DNA of 64,000 nt from Microcoleus sp. CAWBG506 (GTDB lineage: Bacteria; Cyanobacteriota; Cyanobacteriia; Cyanobacteriales; Microcoleaceae): the NCBI GenBank assembly GCA_020883125.1, contig JAHREW010000003.1, positions 1 through 64,000 on the forward strand, in the 5' to 3' direction. Made by a program: the position numbers and the translations under genes. Each line of letters begins with the position of its first letter. Position 1 is the stretch's first letter. Of the stretch, positions 16,041-25,172 are shown piece by piece. The notes under the pieces were generated by a model. That model searched no databases. It saw nothing but the letters and a program-made list of their open reading frames with translations, and had not been told where the DNA came from.

Positions 16041-18491
16041 TTAGCGAGAAGCGCTGGAATCATCCTTGGGTAGAAAAGCCATAGGATTGACAGCTCCCGA
16101 TCCGGCGGGATGAATTTCAAAGTGCAAGTGAGGGCCGGTACTATTGCCTGTGCTGCCCATTTCGGAAATCTGTTCGCCTTGAGCAACTCTCTGACCTTTT
16201 TGCACCAAAATCCGGCTGTTGTGGGCATATACAGTCTCAGTACCGTCAGGATGGGTAATTTCCACCAGATAGCCGTAGCCACCATCGTTCCACTGTGCAT
16301 AGGTCACTACCCCGTCCGAGGCTGCGACAATGGGTGTGCCGATGGGTCCTGCAACGTCAATACCCTTGTGCATCCGTCCCCAGCGCCACCCATAGCCGGA
16401 AGTGAAAACACCTTTAGCCGGCCAAATAAACCCATTAGCCGACTGTTTGGAGCCGTTAGGCAGATAGGTATCAGCGCCAGAAAGGGGTGGCAGTTCTGGA
16501 GAAACCATCTGCCCTAAAGAGGGATTGCTGAGGGGGTCGTAACCCTGGGAACCCAAGGGAGCAGTCGCCACCACGGGCCGTTCTAAATTAGAGTTCGGTG
16601 TCAGGTCGATCGGTTGCGATTGGGCGGCGCGGGCGGGGTCAAAACGCTCTTGCTGCTGCTTCTGAACCTCCTGGCTCCACCCTCTCGACGGGGGTCTGCT
16701 GATTTCATTCTGCACCGTTCCAGCGTACTCTGGGGTGTAGAGATAGGGGTTGAGATGTTCGCTGTCCTCAGACGGGTTGCCGCCAGGGACTTGAGCCTCT
16801 GGGTCTTGGGTGGGAGCTAGGGCTACTGAATTGGGGCCGATCGAATTTCGCTCTGCCCGATATTCCTCTTGTAGCCGGACGACTTCCGCCCTTAAGCGTT
16901 CAGCATAAGGGTTGATAGCCTCTGCCGATGGAGTAGTCACTGCTGAGGAATCCGGTAGGACACTAGCTGTATCGGTGGCTAAACTCTGGGTGCTGACAAC
17001 TGGTGTCCAGTTAGCAGGCTGGGCTGATGCAGCATTCAAGGTAGAGCTGGCAGTGGCAGTGGCTGGCATTGGTAGCGCACTGGTATCAACAGCACCGGTG
17101 AATTTTGGTTCGCCTTGAAGCTCCAACTTCCCAGGGTCGCTAATGGTTTGAGAAACTTGAGTTAGCGGGATGTTGTTAATTTGGGGAACCATCGGCGCTG
17201 AAATATTGTTCAGACCTTCCAAGTTCGCCAGGGGAGAGACCATCGGTACTGTGGGCGCAGATACTGTAACGCCAGCACCAGGGATTTCTGGGGTAGATGA
17301 GCTGGGGTTCAAAGATGCGGGAACCGAAGCTGCCGAGAAGACAGATGTAGAGTTAGATGCCTGAATAGTAGAAGCGGATGCTTGCACCCCTGGATTGTTT
17401 AACCCAGCTTTCGGAATTTTCAGCCGTTGATTGACATTGAGCAAATTGGGGTTGCCGAGCTTGTTGACCGCGATCAGGTCTTGTGCCGACACGCCCTGAG
17501 ATGAGGCGATCGCATCTAGGGTATCTCCTGGACGCACACTGTACAACACATCCGTTGGTGCGGAGGTAGTGTTGGCTGGGGCAACTACCACAGCAGAGGG
17601 TAAACTGGGTGTTACCAGGGATTGTTCAATAGATGATGATTGAGCAAACCCGCTATTGGGGATAACCGTTGGCGTGGCAGAGGTGGAAGATGCCGGCGTC
17701 GGTGCTGGCGACTGCAAGGATACAGTCGGTGATGTAGATGAACTCGTTCCTCCCTCAGACTCCAACTGGGTCAGACCCACTGCTGCTGTCCGGTTTTCCT
17801 GTTTTTTCAAACTCTCAATCGCCCCGTTGGGATTGGGCACGAAGCTTGAATTTTGCTCAGGTGTGGGAGTTACGAGGGGGCTCGTTGCTGTTGATTGCTC
17901 CCCTGACTGCACCACCGAACTAGAAGCAGGCTCTGAGCCTGTTAAATCTAACTTTTGTTCGGGATTGACCTGGGAGGTTTCCTCGGCTGCTGGGTCTGGG
18001 GTGTTGCCGACCTTCTGTTGTGGTGCGACGACATCCGCCGACGGAATTGTAAGTTTTTGCCCTACTTGGAGTAAGGTTTCGGATTTAATGCCGTTAGCAG
18101 TTGCTAGTGCATTTGGAGCAACTGCATAGTCCTGTGATAACTCCCACAGAGTTGGTCCTGGTTGCACCTTAACCGCTACCTGCTTATCAGGTTGAGCAGC
18201 AGGTGCAACTGGGGAAGTATCACCTACAGAGGTAGGGATTTCGTTAGCCGACGCTGGCTGTACTTCCGCGGTGGGTTCTGGTGTCGGTGCGAGTTCGGAC
18301 GCGCGAGCGCTGTCCCCGGTTCTCGGCAGCAGGATGCTGGAAGCACCTACGGATATTGCAAGTCCGATCGTGGCTAGAGAGCGAACTCTGCCAGTGCTTA
18401 GCGTGGTCTGTTTGGACTGTTCTGTAGAACCGTCTCTGTCGATTTCACTAGCCTTAACAGGCTGATTTTTTTGGGGATATATTCGTTTCAA
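16041..18491 (-). CDS. LysM- and M23-domain murein endopeptidase
   Basis: Exported peptidoglycan hydrolase of 816 residues. A basic N-terminus is followed by a hydrophobic segment (about residues 38-60) acting as signal or anchor. Two LysM peptidoglycan-binding modules follow, at about 108-152 (PTLWELSQDYAVAPNALATA) and 318-362 (RPGDTLDAIASSQGVSAQDL). A long Ser/Thr/Pro-rich linker leads to the C-terminal M23 domain (about 695-805) with zinc ligands in HKGIDVAGPIGTPI and HLHFEIHP. It resembles NlpD/EnvC-like cell-separation factors, but the intact HxH and HxxxD ligands suggest an active enzyme. The start is TTG at 18491, supported by AGGAGGT nine bases upstream. The linker probably reaches across the thick cyanobacterial wall. 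Confidence 0.9.
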   Translation of the reverse strand: MKRIYPQKNQPVKASEIDRDGSTEQSKQTTLSTGRVRSLATIGLAISVGASSILLPRTGDSARASELAPTPEPTAEVQPASANEIPTSVGDTSPVAPAAQPDKQVAVKVQPGPTLWELSQDYAVAPNALATANGIKSETLLQVGQKLTIPSADVVAPQQKVGNTPDPAAEETSQVNPEQKLDLTGSEPASSSVVQSGEQSTATSPLVTPTPEQNSSFVPNPNGAIESLKKQENRTAAVGLTQLESEGGTSSSTSPTVSLQSPAPTPASSTSATPTVIPNSGFAQSSSIEQSLVTPSLPSAVVVAPANTTSAPTDVLYSVRPGDTLDAIASSQGVSAQDLIAVNKLGNPNLLNVNQRLKIPKAGLNNPGVQASASTIQASNSTSVFSAASVPASLNPSSSTPEIPGAGVTVSAPTVPMVSPLANLEGLNNISAPMVPQINNIPLTQVSQTISDPGKLELQGEPKFTGAVDTSALPMPATATASSTLNAASAQPANWTPVVSTQSLATDTASVLPDSSAVTTPSAEAINPYAERLRAEVVRLQEEYRAERNSIGPNSVALAPTQDPEAQVPGGNPSEDSEHLNPYLYTPEYAGTVQNEISRPPSRGWSQEVQKQQQERFDPARAAQSQPIDLTPNSNLERPVVATAPLGSQGYDPLSNPSLGQMVSPELPPLSGADTYLPNGSKQSANGFIWPAKGVFTSGYGWRWGRMHKGIDVAGPIGTPIVAASDGVVTYAQWNDGGYGYLVEITHPDGTETVYAHNSRILVQKGQRVAQGEQISEMGSTGNSTGPHLHFEIHPAGSGAVNPMAFLPKDDSSASR

Positions 18492-19073
18492 AAAAACGAC
18501 CTCCTACTGAGAAGCGCTAACTGTCCTTGGAAACACGCAAGGGATTGCATGACACTGATTTATCAACAAACAAGAATATTTTGATTGTTGACAGCTATCA
18601 TGCTTAGGCAAGATTACCTTGATTTTTTAATTTAGACAAGCTCGCAGAGCTACAAAAATTAAATTTTCTGGTAAATTTGGCGGCGATCGCACCCAAAACC
18701 CTTACACGGCAATAGCTAGAACAAATAGATAAAATATCTGTTGGCGCTAGGGCTAGGAGTACGATCTTTGACGATCGCACTCTATCCTAACTTCGCAAAT
18801 AACTACAACCGTATATCTACTAGATATAGTGCCACTATGGGTTCTAAGTTCCGTGTAGAACGCTCTAGCGCTCAAAAACTCTGTTTTGGTTGCTCAATCA
18901 TCTTTGAAATATTTTGGTATTGATGATAACAATCTCTTTTTGCTTCAATATAATCAATTAATCTTGGCTGTTTAGATTCTCACAGCTTTGATACAAATTT
19001 CTTATCTTTTGATGTAGATTTCCTAGATGTATAAAGCTATTAAATATCTATATGTGTATTTATCGATGATTCT
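18492..19073. other. Gene-free region upstream of the M23 gene
   Basis: About 580 A/T-rich bases between the end of trmL and the start of the endopeptidase gene, both on the minus strand. The section just above 18491 should hold the endopeptidase promoter. No gene, RNA or repeat is supported. Confidence 0.4.
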
Positions 19074-19535
19074 TTATCCGAGTTCGCCCAACTGTCGCTT
19101 TGCCTCAAATAAACCTACAGCGGCGCTGACAGAAAGATTTAAACTGCGCACTCCCGGCTGGCTCATGGGAATAAAAACTGTGGCATCGCAGGCATCCAAG
19201 ACGAATTGAGGAATGCCGACTGTTTCGGAGCCAAACATCAGCCAGTCGCTGGCAAGAAACTGGAATTGCGTGTAACTGTATCGCCCGCCTGTGCTGAATC
19301 CGATGGAGCGTCCTCCCCGTTGCTGCTGACAAGCCACAAAAGCTTCTAAATTCTCGTGAATGTGGAGGTTGACATGGGGCCAGTAATCTAAACCAGCGCG
19401 TTTCAGGTAGCGATCGGTAATTTCAAATCCAAGTGGCCCGACCAAATGCAATTCAGTGCCTGTGGCTGCGCAAGTGCGGGCGATATTCCCAGTATTGGGG
19501 GGGATTTGGGGGTGAATCAAGACAAGTTGGGGCAT
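19074..19535 (-). CDS. trmL: tRNA (cytidine/uridine(34)-2'-O)-methyltransferase TrmL
   Basis: Minimal SPOUT (SpoU) methyltransferase that methylates the ribose at wobble position 34 of tRNA-Leu using SAM. Signature segments are present: LVLIHPQIPPNTGNIARTC at the N-terminus, LHLVGPLGF, LMFGSETVGIP and the knot motif MSQPGVRSLNLSVSAAVGLF. With the start at 19535 (MPQLVLIHPQ) it has 153 residues, the usual TrmL length. An upstream in-frame ATG at 19583 would add 16 residues unlike the family. A C/G-rich palindromic repeat lies just upstream at about 19582-19613. No operon partner is evident. Confidence 0.93.
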   Translation of the reverse strand: MPQLVLIHPQIPPNTGNIARTCAATGTELHLVGPLGFEITDRYLKRAGLDYWPHVNLHIHENLEAFVACQQQRGGRSIGFSTGGRYSYTQFQFLASDWLMFGSETVGIPQFVLDACDATVFIPMSQPGVRSLNLSVSAAVGLFEAKRQLGELG

Positions 19536-19581
19536 GAAGCTATAGAAGAAGGAAGCAGCAAGAAGAAAGAACGAGGAAGTC

Positions 19582-19613
19582 ACCCCCCCCTCCGCCCTTG
19601 GGGGGCAGGGGGA
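19582..19613. repeat. C/G-rich palindromic repeat
   Basis: A run of eight C, then CCGCCCTTGGGGGGCAGGGGG, forms an imperfect C-run/G-run palindrome of the same type as those at 30734, 32366, 46701 and 48199. This copy is intergenic, upstream of trmL. Confidence 0.6.
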
Positions 19614-19790
19614 AATTCAGGAAACAGGAAGAAGGGAGATGTCTAATGGTTGGGGCCATTAAGAGCGTCTTCACCGTCTTGGTAGTTGCTCTAAAAATCT
19701 ACCCAAAGGTAGAGGCAACCATAGCTTTTATTTATAACCTGTGTCGGACGCGATTGATTAAATATTCTGATTTGTCTGGAAATTGTCTTT

Positions 19791-20942
19791 TCAAGCAACT
19801 AACTGGGCGCACAAGTTATCTTCGAGTTCCCATTCCTGTTGAACCATCCCATTAATCCCTTGCAGAATAATACTGCGGGTGTCCAAACCACTGTCATGGA
19901 GTTTTAACCACTGCTGGGCGGTGTTGCCTTCTCGCAGAATCTTTTTGAGCGGTGAGAGAAAGCAGCTAAAGCCACTTTTTTTCGCAATTGGCCAGACTTG
20001 TTGGTAAATTTCCTCTATCCAATCCCGTGCCAGAATAGTTCTGCCATCTTGCCAGTGTCGGAGTTCTGCATCCAAACTGTGACGAGATGCAGCAATTTCG
20101 TTGGCATCGGTGAGAGCAACTAAGTCTTGGTTGCGGGTAGCCGCGGGCAAGGTGGATAGTTCTAAGGGGTCTAAGCTGGGGTCTTCCATCATCTGCCCAA
20201 TCCGAGCTTCTAGCAAGGCAGTAATGGCTAACAGGGCAAGAGGATTGACTTCGAGGTCACAAATTCTCAGTTCTAGGCGGTTGAGACAGTAGGGGCGACG
20301 ATCGCCATTGGGGCGCACGGCAGACCACAGGTGGCGGACGTTTTGCATGGTACCGAGTTGTAGTTGTTCCTCAGTCCACTGGATGTAATGCTTGTGACTT
20401 TCAAACAGGGGGACGATGGCGGGAGTTTTGGGAAACAAACCCCAGCGAGTGGAATGATAGCCGGTGACTTCGCCATCGAGGAAAGGGGAGGAAGCACTCA
20501 AGGCGAGGTAGAGGGGTGCTTCCACGCGGGCGAGGCGAATTGCCCGCATCAGCAGTTCTGGTTGAGAGATGCCGATGTTGATGTGAATGCTGGCGGTGAC
20601 GACTTTGGTGCCGTAGGTTTGCTCGATGTAGGTGTGGTAGGGGTTGTTGGGGTCCGATCTGTAAAATCGATCGCTCCCTCCCAGAGACAGGGTACTTCCC
20701 GGCAGTAAGGTATAGTCGCCCAATTGTTTTAAATACTGTCGCAGCCGGACTCGCGGCTTGACTAAGGCACACAGCAGGCGATCGTAGCTGCATAGTGGGG
20801 CCGTCGTGTACTCTACATTGCGACTATCAGGCTCGCGCACAAATCCCTCTAAATCGGCGACTATGCGATCGGAGAGACCGACAACATCACCTTCGGGCGT
20901 GCCGGTATACATTTCTACTTCAAACCCTTTTGATAGCAGCAC
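19791..20942 (-). CDS. gshA: Glutamate-cysteine ligase (cyanobacterial GCS2 type)
   Basis: Catalyses ATP-dependent joining of glutamate and cysteine, the first step of glutathione synthesis in the cytoplasm. The 383-residue protein matches the cyanobacterial GshA pattern: GFEVEMYTGTPEGDVVGLSD at the N-terminus, an active-site region RNVEYTTAPLCSYDRLL, SIHINIGI, and NRLELRICDLEVNPLALLAI. The start is a GTG at 20942 with GAGG about 10 bases upstream; no better in-frame ATG exists before the conserved start. The glutathione synthetase gene is not in the window. It may serve glutathione-dependent stress defence along with the nearby peroxiredoxins, but no operon links them. Confidence 0.92.
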   Translation of the reverse strand: MLLSKGFEVEMYTGTPEGDVVGLSDRIVADLEGFVREPDSRNVEYTTAPLCSYDRLLCALVKPRVRLRQYLKQLGDYTLLPGSTLSLGGSDRFYRSDPNNPYHTYIEQTYGTKVVTASIHINIGISQPELLMRAIRLARVEAPLYLALSASSPFLDGEVTGYHSTRWGLFPKTPAIVPLFESHKHYIQWTEEQLQLGTMQNVRHLWSAVRPNGDRRPYCLNRLELRICDLEVNPLALLAITALLEARIGQMMEDPSLDPLELSTLPAATRNQDLVALTDANEIAASRHSLDAELRHWQDGRTILARDWIEEIYQQVWPIAKKSGFSCFLSPLKKILREGNTAQQWLKLHDSGLDTRSIILQGINGMVQQEWELEDNLCAQLVA

Positions 20943-21134
20943 GTTTGTTCCTCAGCTAAGTTAAGTGCTGCTTTTTAGTATCCCAAAAATTGACCCATTA
21001 AGACTATCTTCCACAAGACAGAGTTAAAATTTTTGATCTACTTCCACGGGCACCTGGTTTTATGGATTTTCGATTTTCGATTTTCGATTTAACCCACGGA
21101 TGAATTCGGGGATCGAAACCCAATTGCTTGATTA

Positions 21135-21947
21135 TCAATAAATAAATTGCAATTCCGTTGGAAATCTTGCTTCTTCCGGCTCTGGATTGTAGATATAATC
21201 GCAGTCAAAGTGCAAAGCTTGAGCGTGCCTACTGATAGAAAATCCACAGTTAGTTACCATTTCTGTAGTAAAAGTTGCCGTTATTAATTCAATTAGTTTT
21301 TTGTAGGAAATATTCGGCTGTTGAACGTAATAGGCGCGCCTCGCAAAAAATATCTTTTCATCTTTCGGGACAATTATACCGTTGATTTTGTGTGCGTGTT
21401 GAATCGGCTTGATGTAGGTTTCGATAAACTGGCACTGATTTTTTTGTAGTCTCGCCAATCGTTCGTGTTGCAACCAGCTCATTTGAAATACTATTTTCAT
21501 GAATTCAAAACCCAAAATGTAGTTGAAAACATTATTGCGTTCTTCTGTACTCAAAACGAAACGAAGTGCCGATTCTAAATACTGGTCGTTTTGCCCGCGT
21601 ACTTGTTGAGCGGAGTGGATGTAAAATTGTTTGATGTAGCTTCTTAAATCTGATTCGTTTAATTCTTTTTTAACTCGGAACCGCATTAGATACTCTTTGA
21701 CACGGTGTAGAGTATCGACATCTTCAAACATTTTTGAAATTAAGCCATCTGCCGTGTAGTCATCTAAAAATTCTGCTTGCAAGTCGGGAGTAGATGCGCA
21801 CAAGATATAACAGAGGGACAATAGATAGCGGCGCTTGTTCCAAGGGAGGCTTTGGGCCCAATCTTTAACTTCTACAGGAATTTGCCCTAGGATATCTGTG
21901 TGTCGGCGCTGAGAAAGGTCGGCATATTTATTTTGTGCTTGAATCAT
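21135..21947 (-). CDS. Conserved cyanobacterial protein of unknown function
   Basis: A soluble 270-residue protein with no signal peptide or membrane helix. It is mainly alpha-helical by composition and rich in aromatic and charged residues. Segments such as VKDWAQSLPWNKRRYLLSLC, STEERNNVFNYILGFEFMKI, HAHKINGIIVPKDEKIFFAR and the C-terminal DCDYIYNPEPEEARFPTEL look strongly conserved, and I have the impression of a cyanobacteria-specific family. I cannot assign a function; a misleading cobyrinate-synthase label sometimes attached to such proteins has no support in the sequence. The ATG at 21947 is the first start in frame. The gene stands alone between gshA and a long gene-free region. Confidence 0.7.
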   Translation of the reverse strand: MIQAQNKYADLSQRRHTDILGQIPVEVKDWAQSLPWNKRRYLLSLCYILCASTPDLQAEFLDDYTADGLISKMFEDVDTLHRVKEYLMRFRVKKELNESDLRSYIKQFYIHSAQQVRGQNDQYLESALRFVLSTEERNNVFNYILGFEFMKIVFQMSWLQHERLARLQKNQCQFIETYIKPIQHAHKINGIIVPKDEKIFFARRAYYVQQPNISYKKLIELITATFTTEMVTNCGFSISRHAQALHFDCDYIYNPEPEEARFPTELQFIY

Positions 21948-22774
21948 TGCCTATAACCTTGATTATGAAGATGATTAAGTGGAGGAGATAATGTATCGCA
22001 GAGAAATTTAGGGTACAGGAATTATGGAAAGATGCACTTAATTTGTTATTTTATTTATATTATATATGCTGTTATAGTTGCTAGAAGTGATACAGATCAC
22101 ATTGATTTTGGTTTGCCATCACAAAAATTAGGTGTGCCGATCGCCTCTTGAGAATGGAATTGTCACAAACAAGACTTATCCTCGTCACCTGAGAATCTAC
22201 GGATTGAGTAGATAATGAAGTAGAGTTATTATTAGTCATAATTACTGAGGTTTGCGATCGCTATACCCTAAGTATTTTTTCTCAATATCATTGCTAAAAT
22301 TTAGCTATTTCCCCCTCGACTTGCGGATGCAGTGCGATAGTAGTTAGATTGAATAGATGTTCGATCGCGAGTCCTAGCTAAGTAGTTGTATCAAGTTATA
22401 CTGTTAATGTGTTCTGTTGAGTGAAATATCCAACGATAGGGCGATCGCAGCGGAAGATGTCAAGCAATTTTGGATGTTAGATGTCAGATGTGGGATTTTC
22501 TTTAACGAAATAGCTTGATTGTCAGGGCTTAGTGGTGCTTGAAGGATTTGACACCTCGATCGCCTATAGATGCCAATTATTTAGGGTGCGCCTGGAGTAG
22601 CTAGTTGTTCGAGCGCTAATTTAAGCCATAATAGTTCATAATCTATTAGTAGATACTTGTAGATAAGAATGGGAATCGACAGGAACAAGTAGCTAAAAAT
22701 TCAGCTAAAACAGCAGCCACTAACAAACCAGGATAAAAATATTTAAACCGCTAGTTTCGAGCAGGGAAGTGAAT
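21948..22774. other. Gene-free region between divergent genes
   Basis: About 820 bases between the divergent hypothetical gene and the HD-domain gene. It contains scattered GATCGC sites. No open frame with family features, no RNA signature and no strong terminator is seen. It should hold both promoters. Confidence 0.4.
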
Positions 22775-23638
22775 ATGTTTAATGCCACAGAATTATTGAT
22801 TAAAGCTTTCGTAAATCGGCTGATTGAAGGATACCGCTACACCTACGGTGGCTTCAAGTCGGACTATGGAGAGATTATTTGCTGGGTAGCTGATATGGCA
22901 TTGCAAAATATTGCCAATAGCGATGCTCTTTACCACAATGTAGAACATACTATTTTAGTGACCTTGGTGGGACAGGAAATTATGCGTGGGAAACACATTC
23001 GTGAAGGGGGTGTTTCCTGTGAAGATTGGCTGCATTTCCACATAGCTTTGCTATGTCACGATATTGGGTATGTGAAGGGAGTTTGCCGTCTCGATCAAAC
23101 TGATTTGAGGATGTATGCGACGGGGGTGGGTGATGGGAAAATAAAACTGCCTCTGGGGGCGACGGATGCTAGTTTGAATCCCTATCATGTCGATCGCGGT
23201 AAAATGTTTGTTTCTGAGCGTTTTGGCGGTCACAAACTGATTGATGCGGAGCTGGTTAAGCGCAATATTGAGCTAACTCGTTTCCCGGTGCTGGCGGATG
23301 AAGATTATCAAGATACGGTCAATTATCCGGGTTTAGTTCGCGCGGCTGATTTAATTGGTCAGTGGAGCGATCCGCGATATTTGCAAAAAGTGGCGGCGCT
23401 GTTTTACGAGTTTGAGGAAACTGGTAAAAATCAGCTTTTGGGGTATCGGAATCCGGGGGATTTGCGGGATGGATATCCTAAGTTTTATTGGAATGTGATT
23501 TATCGGTATGTCAAGGATGCGATCGGCTATTTGGAACTGACGCAGCAGGGGAAACAAGTTGTGGCTAATTTAAGCGCAAATGTGTTTCGGGTGGAGCATT
23601 CTCAGGTGGGAGTTGAGGATGTGGCTGTAGTTCGTTGA
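22775..23638 (+). CDS. HD-domain metal-dependent phosphohydrolase (PDEase-like)
   Basis: Soluble 288-residue protein with an HD-type metal site: YHNVEHTILVTLVGQEI (about residues 50-67) and LHFHIALLCHDIGYVKG (about 87-103) supply the His, His-Asp and further ligands. The YHNxxH pattern followed by HDxxY also resembles the signature of eukaryotic-type cyclic nucleotide phosphodiesterases. The fold therefore fits hydrolysis of a phosphoester such as a nucleotide second messenger, but the substrate is unknown. The ATG at 22775 has AGGGA seven bases upstream and is preferred to the GTG at 22769. The gene stands alone; the next gene on the right is convergent. Confidence 0.8.
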   Translation: MFNATELLIKAFVNRLIEGYRYTYGGFKSDYGEIICWVADMALQNIANSDALYHNVEHTILVTLVGQEIMRGKHIREGGVSCEDWLHFHIALLCHDIGYVKGVCRLDQTDLRMYATGVGDGKIKLPLGATDASLNPYHVDRGKMFVSERFGGHKLIDAELVKRNIELTRFPVLADEDYQDTVNYPGLVRAADLIGQWSDPRYLQKVAALFYEFEETGKNQLLGYRNPGDLRDGYPKFYWNVIYRYVKDAIGYLELTQQGKQVVANLSANVFRVEHSQVGVEDVAVVR

Positions 23639-23700
23639 TTCCTTGTCCGCAGCGAGGAACGAAACAATCTCATATCAAGTCAGATCGACCACAATTCCTG

Positions 23701-23759
23701 TAGGGGCGGGTTCACCAACCATAATTGCCTATAATCTACAATATAATAAACCCGCCCCG
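23701..23759. repeat. GGGGCGGGTT palindromic-end element
   Basis: Starts GGGGCGGGTTCACCAACC and ends AATAAACCCGCCCC, giving about 10-bp inverted ends around an A/T-rich core. The same element occurs in the opposite orientation at about 26314-26378, in a diverged form at 26222-26278 and as a partial copy near 34232. It lies in the 330-bp spacer between the convergent HD and ATP-grasp genes, which otherwise shows only low-value repeats (GCGAGGAACG at two sites and a CTCTGTGTTCTCTGCG run). Confidence 0.75.
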
Positions 23760-23967
23760 ACCACTATATTATGGTTAATCTGATTCCTTGTAATTGCGAG
23801 GAACGTTAGCGAAGCGATCCGAAGGAAAGCAATCCCAATAAAATGTGTAATATCAAATCCGGTAACATCGGAATTATTCATCTCTCTTATCTCCCTCTGT
23901 GTTCTCTGCGTTCTCTGTGGTTAAATCATTCCGATGCAGCCGGAAACGATATAATTTTCGATCGAAT

Positions 23968-24972
23968 TCAGCAATCCTGTTGATATTGCAGTGCTAAATC
24001 TTCGATAAGTTCAACCATTGCGCGAACCATCGGCATTTTAGTGAGAATTTCGATCCAATACCACTGTCCGTTGGGATTGAGTTCGATAAAATAAAGCGTG
24101 TCGTCATCGTCGCGAATGATGTCGAATGCACCAAAATGTAAGCCGAAATCGTCAAGCATTTGATGAAGTTTGTTGAGGTAATCTATCGGCAAATTGTCGG
24201 GAACGTGAACGAGTTTGTTTGGTTCGGTGACTCGCCAATCTAAGGTCACATCTGCATCGTTAGTATGTTCGGCATCAATGCGACAAACAAAACTTTGCTT
24301 ACCAATTAATGTAACGCGATACTCTGCCTTCTTTTGAATGCGTTTTTGAATAAAAACAGGTGCCAATCGAATGCTGTCTCGAAATTCCTCAAGTGTTTCG
24401 ACATCAATGGGGCGAGTATAACACGCATACTGCTTGTCATTATGTAAAAAACCAGAGTAGCGCATCGGTTTGACAATGCACTTTCCCTGTTCTGTCACAA
24501 AGTTGCACGCAGCATCGTAGGAATTTGTGACGAGTGTTGGAGGGATAGTAATTCCGAGTTTTTGAGCAATTGGGATTTGGTTGATGCGATGGGATGGCAA
24601 TCTAATTTTGTAGTAGTTATTGACCCACTTTGCTTTAGGATATAAGCCAGACAGAGAGTACATCAAAGATTCTGTTTCTTCTTGACAATACTTGATTGCC
24701 CAAGCATCATCAACTTCGGGAAATACTTGATAGTCGTTAGGTTTACGCCACCAAATTACGCCGATTTCTTGAGCTTCTTTCAAGGAGTCTTCAAAAGACA
24801 AAAAACTTTGACTGGGATGGCCCAAAGCTTGCCACGAGTAAGCATATTTGCTTTTTTTAATAAAACTTTCTGAATTCAATCGAATTGCTCGAATATTTGA
24901 TTTTTGCAATTCGTTGATAACGACATCTGCATGAATGTCTGTCTCGGAAGTCACGATTAAAAGGTCAGTCAT
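23968..24972 (-). CDS. Graspetide ATP-grasp ligase (MvdC/MvdD family)
   Basis: ATP-grasp peptide ligase of the microviridin/marinostatin maturase family. These enzymes activate Asp or Glu side chains of a precursor and join them to Ser/Thr (omega-ester) or Lys (omega-amide), making side-chain macrocycles. The N-terminal part begins LLIVTSETDIHADVVINEL and has GVIWWRKPND near residues 71-80, a region conserved in MvdC/D. The ATP-grasp fold runs from about residue 120, with KCIVKPMRYSGFL, PVFIQKRIQKKAEYRVTLIG and the metal-binding end FIELNPNGQWYWIE. The length of 334 residues is typical. The candidate precursor gene lies 200 bp upstream on the same strand with a hairpin between. Only one ligase and no acetyltransferase or transporter is nearby, unlike the classical microviridin cluster. 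Confidence 0.9.
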   Translation of the reverse strand: MTDLLIVTSETDIHADVVINELQKSNIRAIRLNSESFIKKSKYAYSWQALGHPSQSFLSFEDSLKEAQEIGVIWWRKPNDYQVFPEVDDAWAIKYCQEETESLMYSLSGLYPKAKWVNNYYKIRLPSHRINQIPIAQKLGITIPPTLVTNSYDAACNFVTEQGKCIVKPMRYSGFLHNDKQYACYTRPIDVETLEEFRDSIRLAPVFIQKRIQKKAEYRVTLIGKQSFVCRIDAEHTNDADVTLDWRVTEPNKLVHVPDNLPIDYLNKLHQMLDDFGLHFGAFDIIRDDDDTLYFIELNPNGQWYWIEILTKMPMVRAMVELIEDLALQYQQDC

Positions 24973-25090
24973 ACTATTTTAGATTTGAGATGGGAAATTA
25001 TGGATTATGTATGGGTTTCGAGCTTGTATGCGGTTGGATTTTTTTTGAAAGTGGTATCGCAATCAAACTAATTGAAATAAAGTTGACAGT

Positions 25091-25127
25091 GAAAGACCTG
25101 TCATGCAAAAATTAATACAGGTCTTTC
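25091..25127 (-). terminator. Hairpin between graspetide precursor and ligase genes
   Basis: GAAAGACCTGT at 25091-25101 pairs perfectly with 25117-25127: an 11-bp stem with a 15-base loop. It lies between the precursor stop (25173) and the ligase start (24972). No long T-run follows on the minus strand, so a leaky attenuator or an RNA-stabilising hairpin that keeps precursor mRNA in excess over ligase mRNA is likely (inference). Confidence 0.65.
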
Positions 25128-25172
25128 AAGAACATAAAGGGCGATCGAATTATTTCTTAGTAATTCAAAAAT

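Noticed and set aside
21135-21947. Cobyrinate a,c-diamide synthase
   Set aside because: No P-loop or glutaminase motif is present; the protein is left as unknown.
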